The notes below the pieces were generated by a model. That model saw nothing but the letters and a program-made list of their open reading frames with translations, was not told the origin of the DNA and ran no database searches. Below are positions 1 to 5,754 of a stretch of DNA of 7,214 bases, piece by piece. This stretch comes from Deltaproteobacteria bacterium (GTDB taxonomy: Bacteria > Myxococcota_A > UBA9160 > SZUA-336), in the NCBI GenBank assembly GCA_030665705.1, contig DAOUZG010000090.1, positions 1-7,214 on the forward strand, read 5' to 3'. A program made the translations under genes and the position numbers. Numbering within the stretch: position 1 is the stretch's first letter; every line of letters begins with the position of its first letter.

Positions 1-212
1 GTCACATCGAGTTCGGCGAGGCCTCCCTGGAGCGGCTCCTCCAGGTGGCGCCGCATCGGCGTGCGCACCTCCGGGCGGTCCAGCAGGAGCTGGACCACCT
101 CGTGCTCGCACCCTTCGAGCAGACCGCTCGCGAACTCGGAGGGGATCGAGCGGGAGAGGTGGAGCTCGGTCGCGCCTACCTCATCGCCACGAGGCGGCTC
201 GGGTTGGCGTGA
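1..212 (+). CDS. C-terminal fragment of a possible ferritin-like protein
   Basis: The reading frame is open from base 3 to a TGA at 210-212, giving about 69 residues; the gene starts upstream of the window. The fragment opens with HIEFGEASL and continues as charged, probably helical sequence with LDHLVLAPFEQ and ending RRLGLA. A histidine followed by EFG resembles the last metal-binding helix of ferritin-like di-iron proteins, where a D/E-E-x-R-H-x-x-F-G pattern is common. The acidic residues that would precede it lie outside the window, so this is only a suggestion. The sequence has the G/C-rich third positions and amphipathic look of a real protein, unlike the other two forward frames. It converges on nnrS with a 55-bp gap that contains a nested inverted repeat. 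I am fairly sure it is coding, but unsure of its function. Confidence 0.55.
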   Translation, partial: HIEFGEASLERLLQVAPHRRAHLRAVQQELDHLVLAPFEQTARELGGDRAGEVELGRAYLIATRRLGLA

Positions 213-213
213 A

Positions 214-247
214 TCGGTCGGGATTCCGCTCGAAGCGGGTAGACCGA
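214..247. terminator. Nested inverted repeat between convergent genes
   Basis: An outer pair TCGGTC (214-219) / GACCGA (242-247) encloses an inner hairpin CCGCT (226-230), loop CGA, AGCGG (234-238). It fills most of the 55-bp gap between the stop of the first gene and the stop of nnrS on the other strand, which suggests a bidirectional transcript end. There is no T-run on either side, so it is not a classical intrinsic terminator. It could instead be a stem that protects the 3' ends of the mRNAs. Confidence 0.4.
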
Positions 248-267
248 CGGTCGCGGGCTAGCAGGCG

Positions 268-1566
268 TTACGGGACCCGAATCTCCAGGCCCTTCGCGGC
301 CGCCTCGGGCTGCCGGAGGAGCAGGGGTCCCAGCCGGACCAGCCAGATCCCGAAAGCGAGGCACCACGGGACCGCGCCCCAGTGGGCCCAGATGCGCGCG
401 GCCGGCGCGAGGGGCGCAACGAGTAGGAGCCCGACCCGCAGCAGGGCGGCCGCCTGGATGAGCACGAAGACCAGTCGGATCCAGCCGTCCGCGACGATCG
501 GCCGGTTGGCGTGCCCGAGACAGACCCGGGTGCTCAGACCGAGCACCATCGTCGCGACCCCGCCGATCGTGAAGGCGTGAAGCACGGGGAGCTCGAGCAA
601 CGACGGAGAGCGCCCGAAGAGCGCGCACGCCGCGGAGAGGCCGAGTCCGGTCATCAACCAGAGCCAGCCGACGTAGAGCACACCGAGCATCGGATTTCGC
701 CACGCCTTTCGACGGGGGCCCGCGCGTCGGAGTGTCGCCCCGAGGAGCGCGAGCAGTAGGAGATCGAGAAGGATCGTAGCAAGCGGCCGAGCCGCCGCGA
801 GATCGGTCATCTCCAGCGCGAGGCGAGCCAGCAGAGCTCCGACGAACGACACCGGGAGAACGGCTCGGGGCGGTGGGGGCTCGTTGCCCAGGAAACGGAA
901 GGTGAAAAACGGCAGCATCCGGTAGCCGATGGAGAACACGAGGACGAAGAGAAAGGCGTAAAGGCCCAGCAGGAGGGAGAGGCGCGCGAGAGGCAGGGTG
1001 GGATCGGGCACCGTGGCGGCTGCGAGTCCCAGCGCCAACACACCAGCCGTAAGCCCGACGAGGACGGCAGCGGGCTGAACCCGATCGACCCCACGCCCGG
1101 CGAGGAACGCGCGAGTGAGAAAGACGAGTACGGTCAGGACGACGACCGCCTCGCCCGCGAGCGCGAACCGTGCCAGGGCCACAGACCGCAGGGACCCGCA
1201 AACGAAAAGGACGGGGCAGGCCAGGAGGGAGACACTCCACGCGACGAGGGCCCGGCGGGACGGCGGCCGGAAACCGACCCACCGCACGAAGGCGGTGAGC
1301 AGGAATCCCAGCACATAGGGGGTAAAGACGCCCCACAGCAGTGTCAGCGCGTGCGCCCGCTGCGGCGGAACCACCCATGGGATCGGGAGAGGCCGACCGC
1401 TCCAGAAAGCTTCCGCCCAGATAAACCAGAGCGCGACGGCCACGAAGGCGTTGACCGCCCCGAGGAGGAAAAAGGGACGGTACGGCTCGCTGAAGATCGC
1501 GTTTGCGAGCCCGAGCCGTGCCGCGGCCGCGACGGAGGTTTTCGATCGAGGTTCAGGCAGAGTCAT
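268..1566 (-). CDS. nnrS: NnrS family multi-pass membrane protein
   Basis: This 432-residue, very hydrophobic protein should form about 10-12 membrane segments in the inner membrane. Family hallmarks are visible: SEPYRPFFLLGA near residues 26-37, a region with H72 followed by TLLWGVFTPYVLGF, GYRMLPFF in the middle, and HAFTIGGVATMVLGLSTR (from H330) with a further histidine at 352. NnrS proteins are haem- and copper-containing membrane proteins found with denitrification or NO-response genes, and they lessen nitric oxide damage to cellular iron; the exact chemistry is unsettled. I chose the ATG at 1566, which has GGGG about 5 bases upstream. An in-frame GTG at 1587 would add seven residues but has no ribosome site. 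The gene is divergent from the globin-coupled kinase across 260 bp, which fits a gas-responsive role. The family call is strong; control by the neighbouring kinase is inference. Confidence 0.93.
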   Translation of the reverse strand: MTLPEPRSKTSVAAAARLGLANAIFSEPYRPFFLLGAVNAFVAVALWFIWAEAFWSGRPLPIPWVVPPQRAHALTLLWGVFTPYVLGFLLTAFVRWVGFRPPSRRALVAWSVSLLACPVLFVCGSLRSVALARFALAGEAVVVLTVLVFLTRAFLAGRGVDRVQPAAVLVGLTAGVLALGLAAATVPDPTLPLARLSLLLGLYAFLFVLVFSIGYRMLPFFTFRFLGNEPPPPRAVLPVSFVGALLARLALEMTDLAAARPLATILLDLLLLALLGATLRRAGPRRKAWRNPMLGVLYVGWLWLMTGLGLSAACALFGRSPSLLELPVLHAFTIGGVATMVLGLSTRVCLGHANRPIVADGWIRLVFVLIQAAALLRVGLLLVAPLAPAARIWAHWGAVPWCLAFGIWLVRLGPLLLRQPEAAAKGLEIRVP

Positions 1567-1618
1567 TCGACCCCGAGCTGGTGCCACGTGGAGCGGGGGT
1601 TCACCCGAGAACCGTAGC

Positions 1619-1659
1619 CCCGCGTCTGGGAGCGCCGCCGGAAATCTACCAGACGCGGG
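1619..1659. promoter_or_regulatory. Long inverted repeat in the nnrS leader
   Basis: Perfect 11-base arms CCCGCGTCTGG (1619-1629) and CCAGACGCGGG (1649-1659) are separated by 19 bases, so the arm centres are 30 bp apart, about three helical turns. It lies 53-93 bases upstream of the nnrS ATG. It could be a stable hairpin in the nnrS 5' leader, if transcription starts further upstream, or a two-site operator bound on one face of the helix. No T-run follows on either strand, so a terminator is unlikely. Confidence 0.5.
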
Positions 1660-1696
1660 CTGTCTCGCGTCGAAGCGTCCCCAAAGGGGCGAAAAT

Positions 1697-1712
1697 TGGG
1701 TAAATTAACCCA
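1697..1712. promoter_or_regulatory. 16-bp palindrome, candidate operator
   Basis: TGGGTAAATTAACCCA has perfect 5-base arms and a symmetric AATT centre, with one mismatched base pair. It is an A/T-rich island in a G/C-rich region and lies almost midway between the divergent nnrS (ATG at 1566) and kinase (ATG at 1827) starts, so it suits a regulator acting on both. It does not match the FNR consensus (TTGAT-N4-ATCAA), so I cannot name the protein that binds it. Confidence 0.45.
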
Positions 1713-1775
1713 CGTACGGCAGTTGCGTGTCCAGGCGACCCGTGTAGATGTGGCTTCTTCGCCCAACCGGTCGGC

Positions 1776-1789
1776 TGGCGGAGCCGCCA
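1776..1789. repeat. Short GC dyad upstream of the kinase gene
   Basis: Arms TGGCGG and CCGCCA are separated by AG, 38 bases before the kinase start codon. It may form a small hairpin in the kinase leader or be a binding site. In DNA this rich in G/C it could also be chance. Confidence 0.2.
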
Positions 1790-1826
1790 ATTTGGGCCAG
1801 CGCCGAAGGAGTGCGAGAGTCCGCCC

Positions 1827-3098
1827 ATGCCTTCGATGTCTAAAGAGGAGCTAGAAGAGCGTCTCGCCTTCCTCGGCCTCACGGAAACGGACCTTCGGGC
1901 CCTCCAGATGCTCCAGCCGCTCTTCGAACGGCGCGCCGATACCCTCGTCACGGCCTTCTACCGACACCTGCTCTCGTTCGAGCGGACCCGGGCGCTCCTG
2001 AGGGACGCCGAGGTGAAGCGCCGCGTGTTCATAGAGCAGCGGCGCTACCTCCTCAGCCTTACCGAGCCCAAGATCGACGAGGCCTACGTCGCTGACCGGC
2101 GCCGCATCGGCGAGACGCACGAGCGGATCGGCCTGGAGCCCCGCTGGTACTTGGGCGCGTACGCAATCTACTTCTACCTGATCTCTCCGTTGGTCTCCGA
2201 AAACCTCCGCAACGATCCGGTCCGGGCCGATCGAACCCTCTCGGCGCTCATGAAGCGCATGGTCTTCGACGCACAGATCGTCATGGACGGTTTCCTCGAG
2301 CGGCGCGAACGGGAGCTCGAGTATCTGAACCAGGAGCTCGCAGCTGCGGGTCGGAGCCTGGCTCGCGAGGTCGAGGTGCAGCAGGCCGAGCTCCGGGCCA
2401 TCGCCGAGCGGGCCCGGGCTGCGGAAGAGCTCGCCAGTGTGGCGACCCTCGTCGCGGGGCTGGCGCACGAGATCGGGACCCCGATGGGTGTAATCCGGGG
2501 GCACGCGGAGCTCCTCGAGTCGTCGGTAACCAACGACCGGGCTCGGTGGCGTCTACGGACCATCCGAGAGCAGATCGACCGGATTTCCAACCTGATTCGG
2601 ACCCTTCTGAACATCGCCCGGCCCAAGGAGCCAGCGCGGGTGTCGGTCGAACTGAGCGAGATCCTCGAGACAACCCTCGCGTTTCTCACCGACAAGCTCA
2701 GCAAGCACAGGGTGAAGGTAGCGCTCGAGATCGACAGCCCGCCCCCGGTCCGCGGTGATGCGGAGCGGCTTCAGCAGCTCTTCTTGAATCTCTTTCTGAA
2801 CGCGGCCGACGCGATGCCCGAGGGCGGGACGCTCCGGATCGGCCTAGCGCCCGCCGGCCAGGAGCGGGTCGAGATCCGCATCTCCGACACCGGGAAAGGC
2901 GTTGCGCCCGAGGATCTCCGGCGAATCTTCGACACGTTCTACACGACGAAGCCGGCTGGAGAAGGGAGCGGCCTGGGGCTCGTGGTCGCGCGCAGCATCG
3001 TTCTGGATCACGACGGAACGATCGACGTGACGAGCGAAGTGGGTCAAGGAACCGAGTTCCGCATCACGCTGCCGCGGGCCGACCTGCCGAAGGGCTAG
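1827..3098 (+). CDS. Globin-coupled sensor histidine kinase
   Basis: A 423-residue soluble kinase with no membrane segment. Residues ~10-155 form a protoglobin/globin-coupled-sensor domain: Y45 in TAFYRHLL is the expected distal residue, and H98 in RRIGETHERIGLEPRWY is the expected proximal haem ligand. A charged coiled coil (~155-205) leads to the dimerisation helix with phospho-accepting H214 in LAHEIGTPMGVIRGH. The ATPase domain has the N box (NAADAM, N325), D box (DTGKG, D354) and glycine-rich GEGSGLGL (~378-385). Domain order and key residues parallel the Anaeromyxobacter globin-coupled kinase AfGcHK, whose activity depends on haem state and bound gas. The likely role is to sense O2, NO or redox state and phosphorylate a response regulator; the NtrC-type protein encoded at 3917 is the obvious candidate. 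The start at 1827 has GAGAG seven bases upstream; ATG 1836 is an alternative. Confidence 0.93.
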   Translation: MPSMSKEELEERLAFLGLTETDLRALQMLQPLFERRADTLVTAFYRHLLSFERTRALLRDAEVKRRVFIEQRRYLLSLTEPKIDEAYVADRRRIGETHERIGLEPRWYLGAYAIYFYLISPLVSENLRNDPVRADRTLSALMKRMVFDAQIVMDGFLERRERELEYLNQELAAAGRSLAREVEVQQAELRAIAERARAAEELASVATLVAGLAHEIGTPMGVIRGHAELLESSVTNDRARWRLRTIREQIDRISNLIRTLLNIARPKEPARVSVELSEILETTLAFLTDKLSKHRVKVALEIDSPPPVRGDAERLQQLFLNLFLNAADAMPEGGTLRIGLAPAGQERVEIRISDTGKGVAPEDLRRIFDTFYTTKPAGEGSGLGLVVARSIVLDHDGTIDVTSEVGQGTEFRITLPRADLPKG

Positions 3099-3119
3099 CC
3101 CGGATTTCTCACCGGGTTG
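3096..3119 (+). terminator. Hairpin at the kinase stop codon
   Basis: CCCGG (3099-3103) and CCGGG (3112-3116) flank an 8-base loop. The stem can extend through the stop codon by one A-T and two G-U pairs. Only two T follow, so as an intrinsic terminator it is weak. Its position directly at the end of the kinase gene, facing a convergent gene, supports a 3'-end role. Confidence 0.35.
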
Positions 3120-3170
3120 GCGTCGCGAGGGCGCCGGGCCGCGAACATCACGATCCTGAACTCCGTGTCG

Positions 3171-3194
3171 GGCGGCTGATCCGCGTCGGCCGCC
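3171..3194 (-). terminator. Possible 3' hairpin of the CBS gene
   Basis: GGCGGC (3171-3176) and GCCGCC (3189-3194) are separated by 12 bases in the 135-bp convergent gap, 40 bases beyond the CBS gene stop. No T-run follows on the minus strand. The gap also holds a short tandem GCATCC repeat, and I see no credible gene in it. Confidence 0.2.
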
Positions 3195-3233
3195 GTCGCA
3201 TCCGCATCCGCCTGGGCGTTTCTGAGATGGCTT

Positions 3234-3689
3234 CTAGTCGGCCGTCTCGGTCGAACCGGAAGCGTAGGCGGCCTCCACGAGGTCGGTGAGCGTCACCAGC
3301 CCCAGCAGGCGAGGGGCCGTGTCGCTGGCCTGAACGACGGGGAGGCAGCTGATCTTCAGCCGGATCATCCGCACGGCGGCCTCGCTCAGGGGGCAGTCCG
3401 GCGGAATGGTCTCCGGCTGGGCCGTCATCACCTTGTCCACCACGAGCGAGCGGAGATGGTCGATCCGCTCGGCGCCGCTCTGGTCCTCGAGACTACCGGG
3501 GGAGGCTCCCAGCACGTCGCGGTCCGAAACCACTCCGACAAGGATCTCGCCCTTGACCACCGGCAGGTGACGGATCCTCGCCACCTGCATGACCCGCTCG
3601 GCCTCCAGCACCGTCTCCTCCGGCTCAACCGTTACGACGTGCCGCCGCATGATCTCGGAGACGGGGCGCCTCTGGAAGTCCTCCGCCAT
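3234..3689 (-). CDS. Tandem CBS domain protein
   Basis: A 151-residue protein made of one CBS pair. CBS1 covers ~8-63 (VSEIMRRHVVTVEPEETVLEA, then RHLPVV and LVGVVSDRDVL), and CBS2 covers ~84-141 (VDKVMTAQPETIPPDCPLSEA, then CLPVV and LLGLVTLTDLV). CBS pairs usually bind adenine nucleotides such as AMP, ATP or S-adenosylmethionine at the cleft between the repeats and act as energy sensors. No catalytic or channel domain is attached, so its partner is unknown. The ATG at 3689 follows GGAAGGGA at about nine bases. It is divergent from the NtrC-type regulator and convergent with the globin kinase. A sigma-54-like promoter (3735-3750) sits the right distance upstream. Stand-alone CBS pairs such as Hrp1 (Rv2626c) of the mycobacterial DosR regulon are induced by hypoxia and NO; a shared role here is inference. 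Confidence 0.9.
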   Translation of the reverse strand: MAEDFQRRPVSEIMRRHVVTVEPEETVLEAERVMQVARIRHLPVVKGEILVGVVSDRDVLGASPGSLEDQSGAERIDHLRSLVVDKVMTAQPETIPPDCPLSEAAVRMIRLKISCLPVVQASDTAPRLLGLVTLTDLVEAAYASGSTETAD

Positions 3690-3734
3690 GGCGTGCTTCC
3701 CTTCCGGTTTTCCTAGCCCCAGGGGGAAGCCCTT

Positions 3735-3750
3735 TGCACCTGCCGTGCCG
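3735..3750 (-). promoter_or_regulatory. Sigma-54 -24/-12 promoter of the CBS gene
   Basis: Read on the minus strand the site is CGGCACGGCAGGTGCA, against the consensus TGGCACRNNNNTTGCW. It matches 10 of 12 informative positions and keeps the essential GG-N10-GC spacing. The predicted start, about 12 bases past the -12 C, is near 3724. That leaves a leader of about 35 bases containing the GGAAGGGA ribosome site before the ATG at 3689. The adjacent divergent gene encodes a GAFTGA-type sigma-54 activator, which makes this match much more credible. Confidence 0.6.
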
Positions 3751-3806
3751 ATAGCAAGCCCGGTGAGGGGGTGCTCCGGCGTCCATTACACCCGCATAGG
3801 CGCCGA

Positions 3807-3844
3807 GATATGTGCCATTTTACCCCGAAATGTGGCATCATATC
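3807..3844. promoter_or_regulatory. Interrupted dyad, candidate activator binding site
   Basis: GATATG-TGCCA (3807-3817) is mirrored by TGGCA-T-CATATC (3833-3844) across a 15-base spacer that itself has TTT/AAA symmetry. One arm has one extra base. It is A/T-rich within a G/C-rich region and about midway between the two divergent sigma-54-like promoters: roughly 83-120 bases upstream of the predicted CBS start and 68-105 upstream of the predicted regulator start. This is the usual zone for an enhancer site of an NtrC-type activator. The likely binder is the neighbouring regulator itself. Confidence 0.5.
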
Positions 3845-3885
3845 TCATTCATGGTGTCTTCGGCTCCTTCTCGCCCCACGAAGCC

Positions 3886-3901
3886 AGGCACAGCTCATGC
3901 T
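3886..3901 (+). promoter_or_regulatory. Sigma-54-like promoter before the regulator gene
   Basis: AGGCACAGCTCATGCT matches 10 of 12 informative positions of TGGCACRNNNNTTGCW with correct GG-N10-GC spacing. The predicted start is near 3912, only about five bases before the ATG at 3917. The transcript would then lack the AGG ribosome-site bases at 3908-3910. This weakens the call, unless the message is leaderless or a second, upstream promoter supplies most translation. Confidence 0.4.
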
Positions 3902-3916
3902 AAGGCTAGGCGCGTT

Positions 3917-5311
3917 ATGGCTGATCCTCGATCCGTGCTGGTGGTGGACGACGACGTGGCGATGCGGGACATGCTCTCCTCCCTCCTGGAGGAGGAGGGA
4001 ATGCACATCCAGGCGGCCGATTCGGCCGACGGGGCCCTCGAGGCGTTGAGCGATGCCGAGTTCGACGCAGTGGTCTCCGATATCCGGATGCCCGGCAAGA
4101 CGGGCATCGAGCTGCTCGGGGAGCTACGGGGGGTCCGTCCCGAGACCCCCGTCATCCTGATGACGGCGTTCGGGAGCCTCGATTCGGCGGTCGAGGCGCT
4201 CCGGGCCGGGGCCTACGACTACATCACGAAGCCGTTCAAACGTGACGAGGTCCTCGTCTCCCTCGAACGGGCCTTCGAGCGGCGCGAGCTCGAACGCGAG
4301 AACCGGCGCCTGCGCAGAGCGGTGGACCACACGACGTCTTTCGGCGACCTGATCGGCACGAGTCCGGTGATGCGGGAGATCTTTGCACTGATCCGCAAGG
4401 TCGCCGACAGCCGGGCGAGCATCCTGATCACGGGCGAAAGCGGAACCGGGAAGGAGGTCGTGGCGCGCACGGCCCACTTTACGGGCGCGAGGGCCAAGCG
4501 TCCGTTCGTCCCGGTGAATTGCACCGCGATCCCGGAGGGGCTCCTCGAGAGCGAACTGTTCGGCCATGTGCGCGGGGCGTTCACGGGGGCCCACACCTCG
4601 AAGCGGGGGCTGTTCGAAGAGGCCGACCGCGGGACGCTGTTTCTGGACGAAATCGGAGACATGGGGCCGGGCCTGCAGGCGAAGCTCCTGCGCGTCCTCC
4701 AGGATCAAGACATACGTCCGGTCGGGGGTACGAAGTCGACCAAGGTCGACGTGCGGATCATCGCAGCCAGCAACAAGGATCTGCGTCGTGAGATCGAAGA
4801 AGGACGGTTCCGCCGGGATCTTTTCTACCGTCTGAACGTGATCCCGGTTCACATCCCGCCGCTCCGCGAGAGGCCGGAGGACATCCCGCTCCTCACCGAG
4901 ATGTTCATGCGGAGACATGCCGGGGGGAAGACTCGCACGCTGAGTCCGGCGGCCATCCAGCGGCTCATCCGGTGCCACTGGGAAGGGAACGGGCGGGAGC
5001 TCGAAAACGTGATCGAACGAGCGCTGGCGCTGTGCGAGGGCCCGAACATCCAGCCCGAGGACCTTCCCATCCCGGACGAGGAGACTCCGCCCACCACCCG
5101 ATTGGGTGAGACGCTCATCGGGACCGCCATCCAGCGGCAGCTCGAGCTGCGCGAGGTGGAGGACCTGTACATCCAGGAGATCCTCCGGCTTACCGGAGGG
5201 AACAAGGTCCACGCCGCACGCATCCTCGGAATCAACCGCCGGACGCTCTATCGACGGGGTGAGCGCTCCACGACCAGGCGCGAGACGATTTCGGAAGGGG
5301 CAAACGTATGA
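3917..5311 (+). CDS. NtrC-family sigma-54-dependent response regulator
   Basis: 464 residues in three modules. The receiver (1-~120) has acidic D11/D12, phosphorylation site D55 (SDIRMPG), T83 and K105. The AAA+ domain (~143-385) has Walker A GESGTGKE (~173-180), the sigma-54-contacting GAFTGA loop (220-225), Walker B TLFLDE (240-245) and a GNGREL motif. A Fis-type helix-turn-helix near the C terminus (GGNKVHAARILGINRRTLYRR region) binds DNA, followed by a short polar tail. On phosphorylation it should oligomerise at upstream sites and use ATP to open sigma-54 promoters. The frame stays open upstream to a GTG at 3812, but the receiver fold begins at the ATG at 3917 (MADPRSVLVVDDD), with AGG six bases before it. 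It overlaps the next usp gene by four bases (ATGA). Its kinase is probably the globin-coupled kinase at 1827, though the two genes are separated. Confidence 0.95.
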   Translation: MADPRSVLVVDDDVAMRDMLSSLLEEEGMHIQAADSADGALEALSDAEFDAVVSDIRMPGKTGIELLGELRGVRPETPVILMTAFGSLDSAVEALRAGAYDYITKPFKRDEVLVSLERAFERRELERENRRLRRAVDHTTSFGDLIGTSPVMREIFALIRKVADSRASILITGESGTGKEVVARTAHFTGARAKRPFVPVNCTAIPEGLLESELFGHVRGAFTGAHTSKRGLFEEADRGTLFLDEIGDMGPGLQAKLLRVLQDQDIRPVGGTKSTKVDVRIIAASNKDLRREIEEGRFRRDLFYRLNVIPVHIPPLRERPEDIPLLTEMFMRRHAGGKTRTLSPAAIQRLIRCHWEGNGRELENVIERALALCEGPNIQPEDLPIPDEETPPTTRLGETLIGTAIQRQLELREVEDLYIQEILRLTGGNKVHAARILGINRRTLYRRGERSTTRRETISEGANV

Positions 5312-5754
5312 GCCGCTTTCAGACGATCCTGGTACCGGTCGATTTCTCGACTCATTCGGATAAGGCGCTCGACTGTGCACTGATGCTCGCGAAGACCTTT
5401 GGGGCCCGGGTTCACCTCCTACACGCCTACCACCTCCCGATTCAGGTCGCGACTCCGGATCAGGTGATCATTCCCCGGGACTTCTGGACGGCGGTGCGCG
5501 ATAGCGCCGCCCGTAAGCTCGAAAAGGCCCTGCAGAAGGTCACGTCGACGGGAGTCAAGGGTGAGACGCATTTGGCGGAGTTGCCGCCTGCCCAGGCGAT
5601 CACCCAGACAGCTGAGAAGATCGGCGCGGATCTCGTCGTGATGGGCACCCGTGGGCTGACCGGCTTGAAGCACGTGCTCCTCGGAAGCGTCGCCGAGCGG
5701 ACGATTCGGTCCGTCTCCTGCCCCGTAATGACGGTGAAGGACGACTCCGATTGA
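5308..5754 (+). CDS. Universal stress protein, single UspA domain
   Basis: A 148-residue cytoplasmic UspA-fold protein of normal family length. The first strand TILVPVDFS carries D12, the adenine-contacting aspartate of ATP-binding members. The nucleotide loop G113-TR-G116-x9-G126-S127 (MGTRGLTGLKHVLLGS) fits the G-x2-G-x9-G-S/T rule, so it should bind ATP, like MJ0577-type rather than UspA-type members. Its ATG overlaps the regulator stop (ATGA) and is preceded by GGAAGGGG, so translation is probably coupled to the regulator. Such proteins rise under starvation, hypoxia and oxidative or nitrosative stress and aid survival; specific targets are mostly unknown. Its position makes it a member of the regulator's own operon. 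Confidence 0.95.
   Translation: MSRFQTILVPVDFSTHSDKALDCALMLAKTFGARVHLLHAYHLPIQVATPDQVIIPRDFWTAVRDSAARKLEKALQKVTSTGVKGETHLAELPPAQAITQTAEKIGADLVVMGTRGLTGLKHVLLGSVAERTIRSVSCPVMTVKDDSD

Noticed and set aside
176..1378. 400-codon open frame antisense-side to nnrS in another minus frame
   Set aside because: It overlaps nnrS in a shifted frame, is rich in Arg/Pro/Gly/Ala with no recognisable domain, and is what high-GC DNA produces by chance.
1569..1584. TGGCAC on the minus strand just before nnrS, as a sigma-54 promoter
   Set aside because: The -24 half is perfect but the -12 half is GGGG without the required GC, and only about 7 of 12 positions match.
1720..1735. GG-N10-GC on the minus strand between nnrS and the kinase
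   Set aside because: Spacing fits but only about 6 of 12 informative positions match, and it lies far from the nnrS start.
1747..1761. ATGTGGCTTCTTC resembling one arm of the dyad at 3807-3844
   Set aside because: Only a single half-site with several mismatches and no opposing arm; too weak to claim that the regulator binds here.
1851..2504. 217-codon minus-strand open frame opposite the globin kinase
   Set aside because: A shadow of the kinase gene; its sequence has no recognisable family features.
3833..3849. TGGCA in the right dyad arm as the -24 half of a plus-strand sigma-54 promoter
   Set aside because: There is no GC at the -12 position; the base pair there is CA.
3812..3916. 35-residue N-terminal extension of the response regulator from a GTG
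   Set aside because: It would run through the dyad and the sigma-54-like element, has no receiver homology and no ribosome site; the receiver begins naturally at the ATG at 3917.
4124..5380. 418-codon open frame on the minus strand across the regulator gene
   Set aside because: It mirrors the AAA+ coding frame, has no domain signature and no separate promoter or ribosome site, while the plus-strand protein has every NtrC-family motif.
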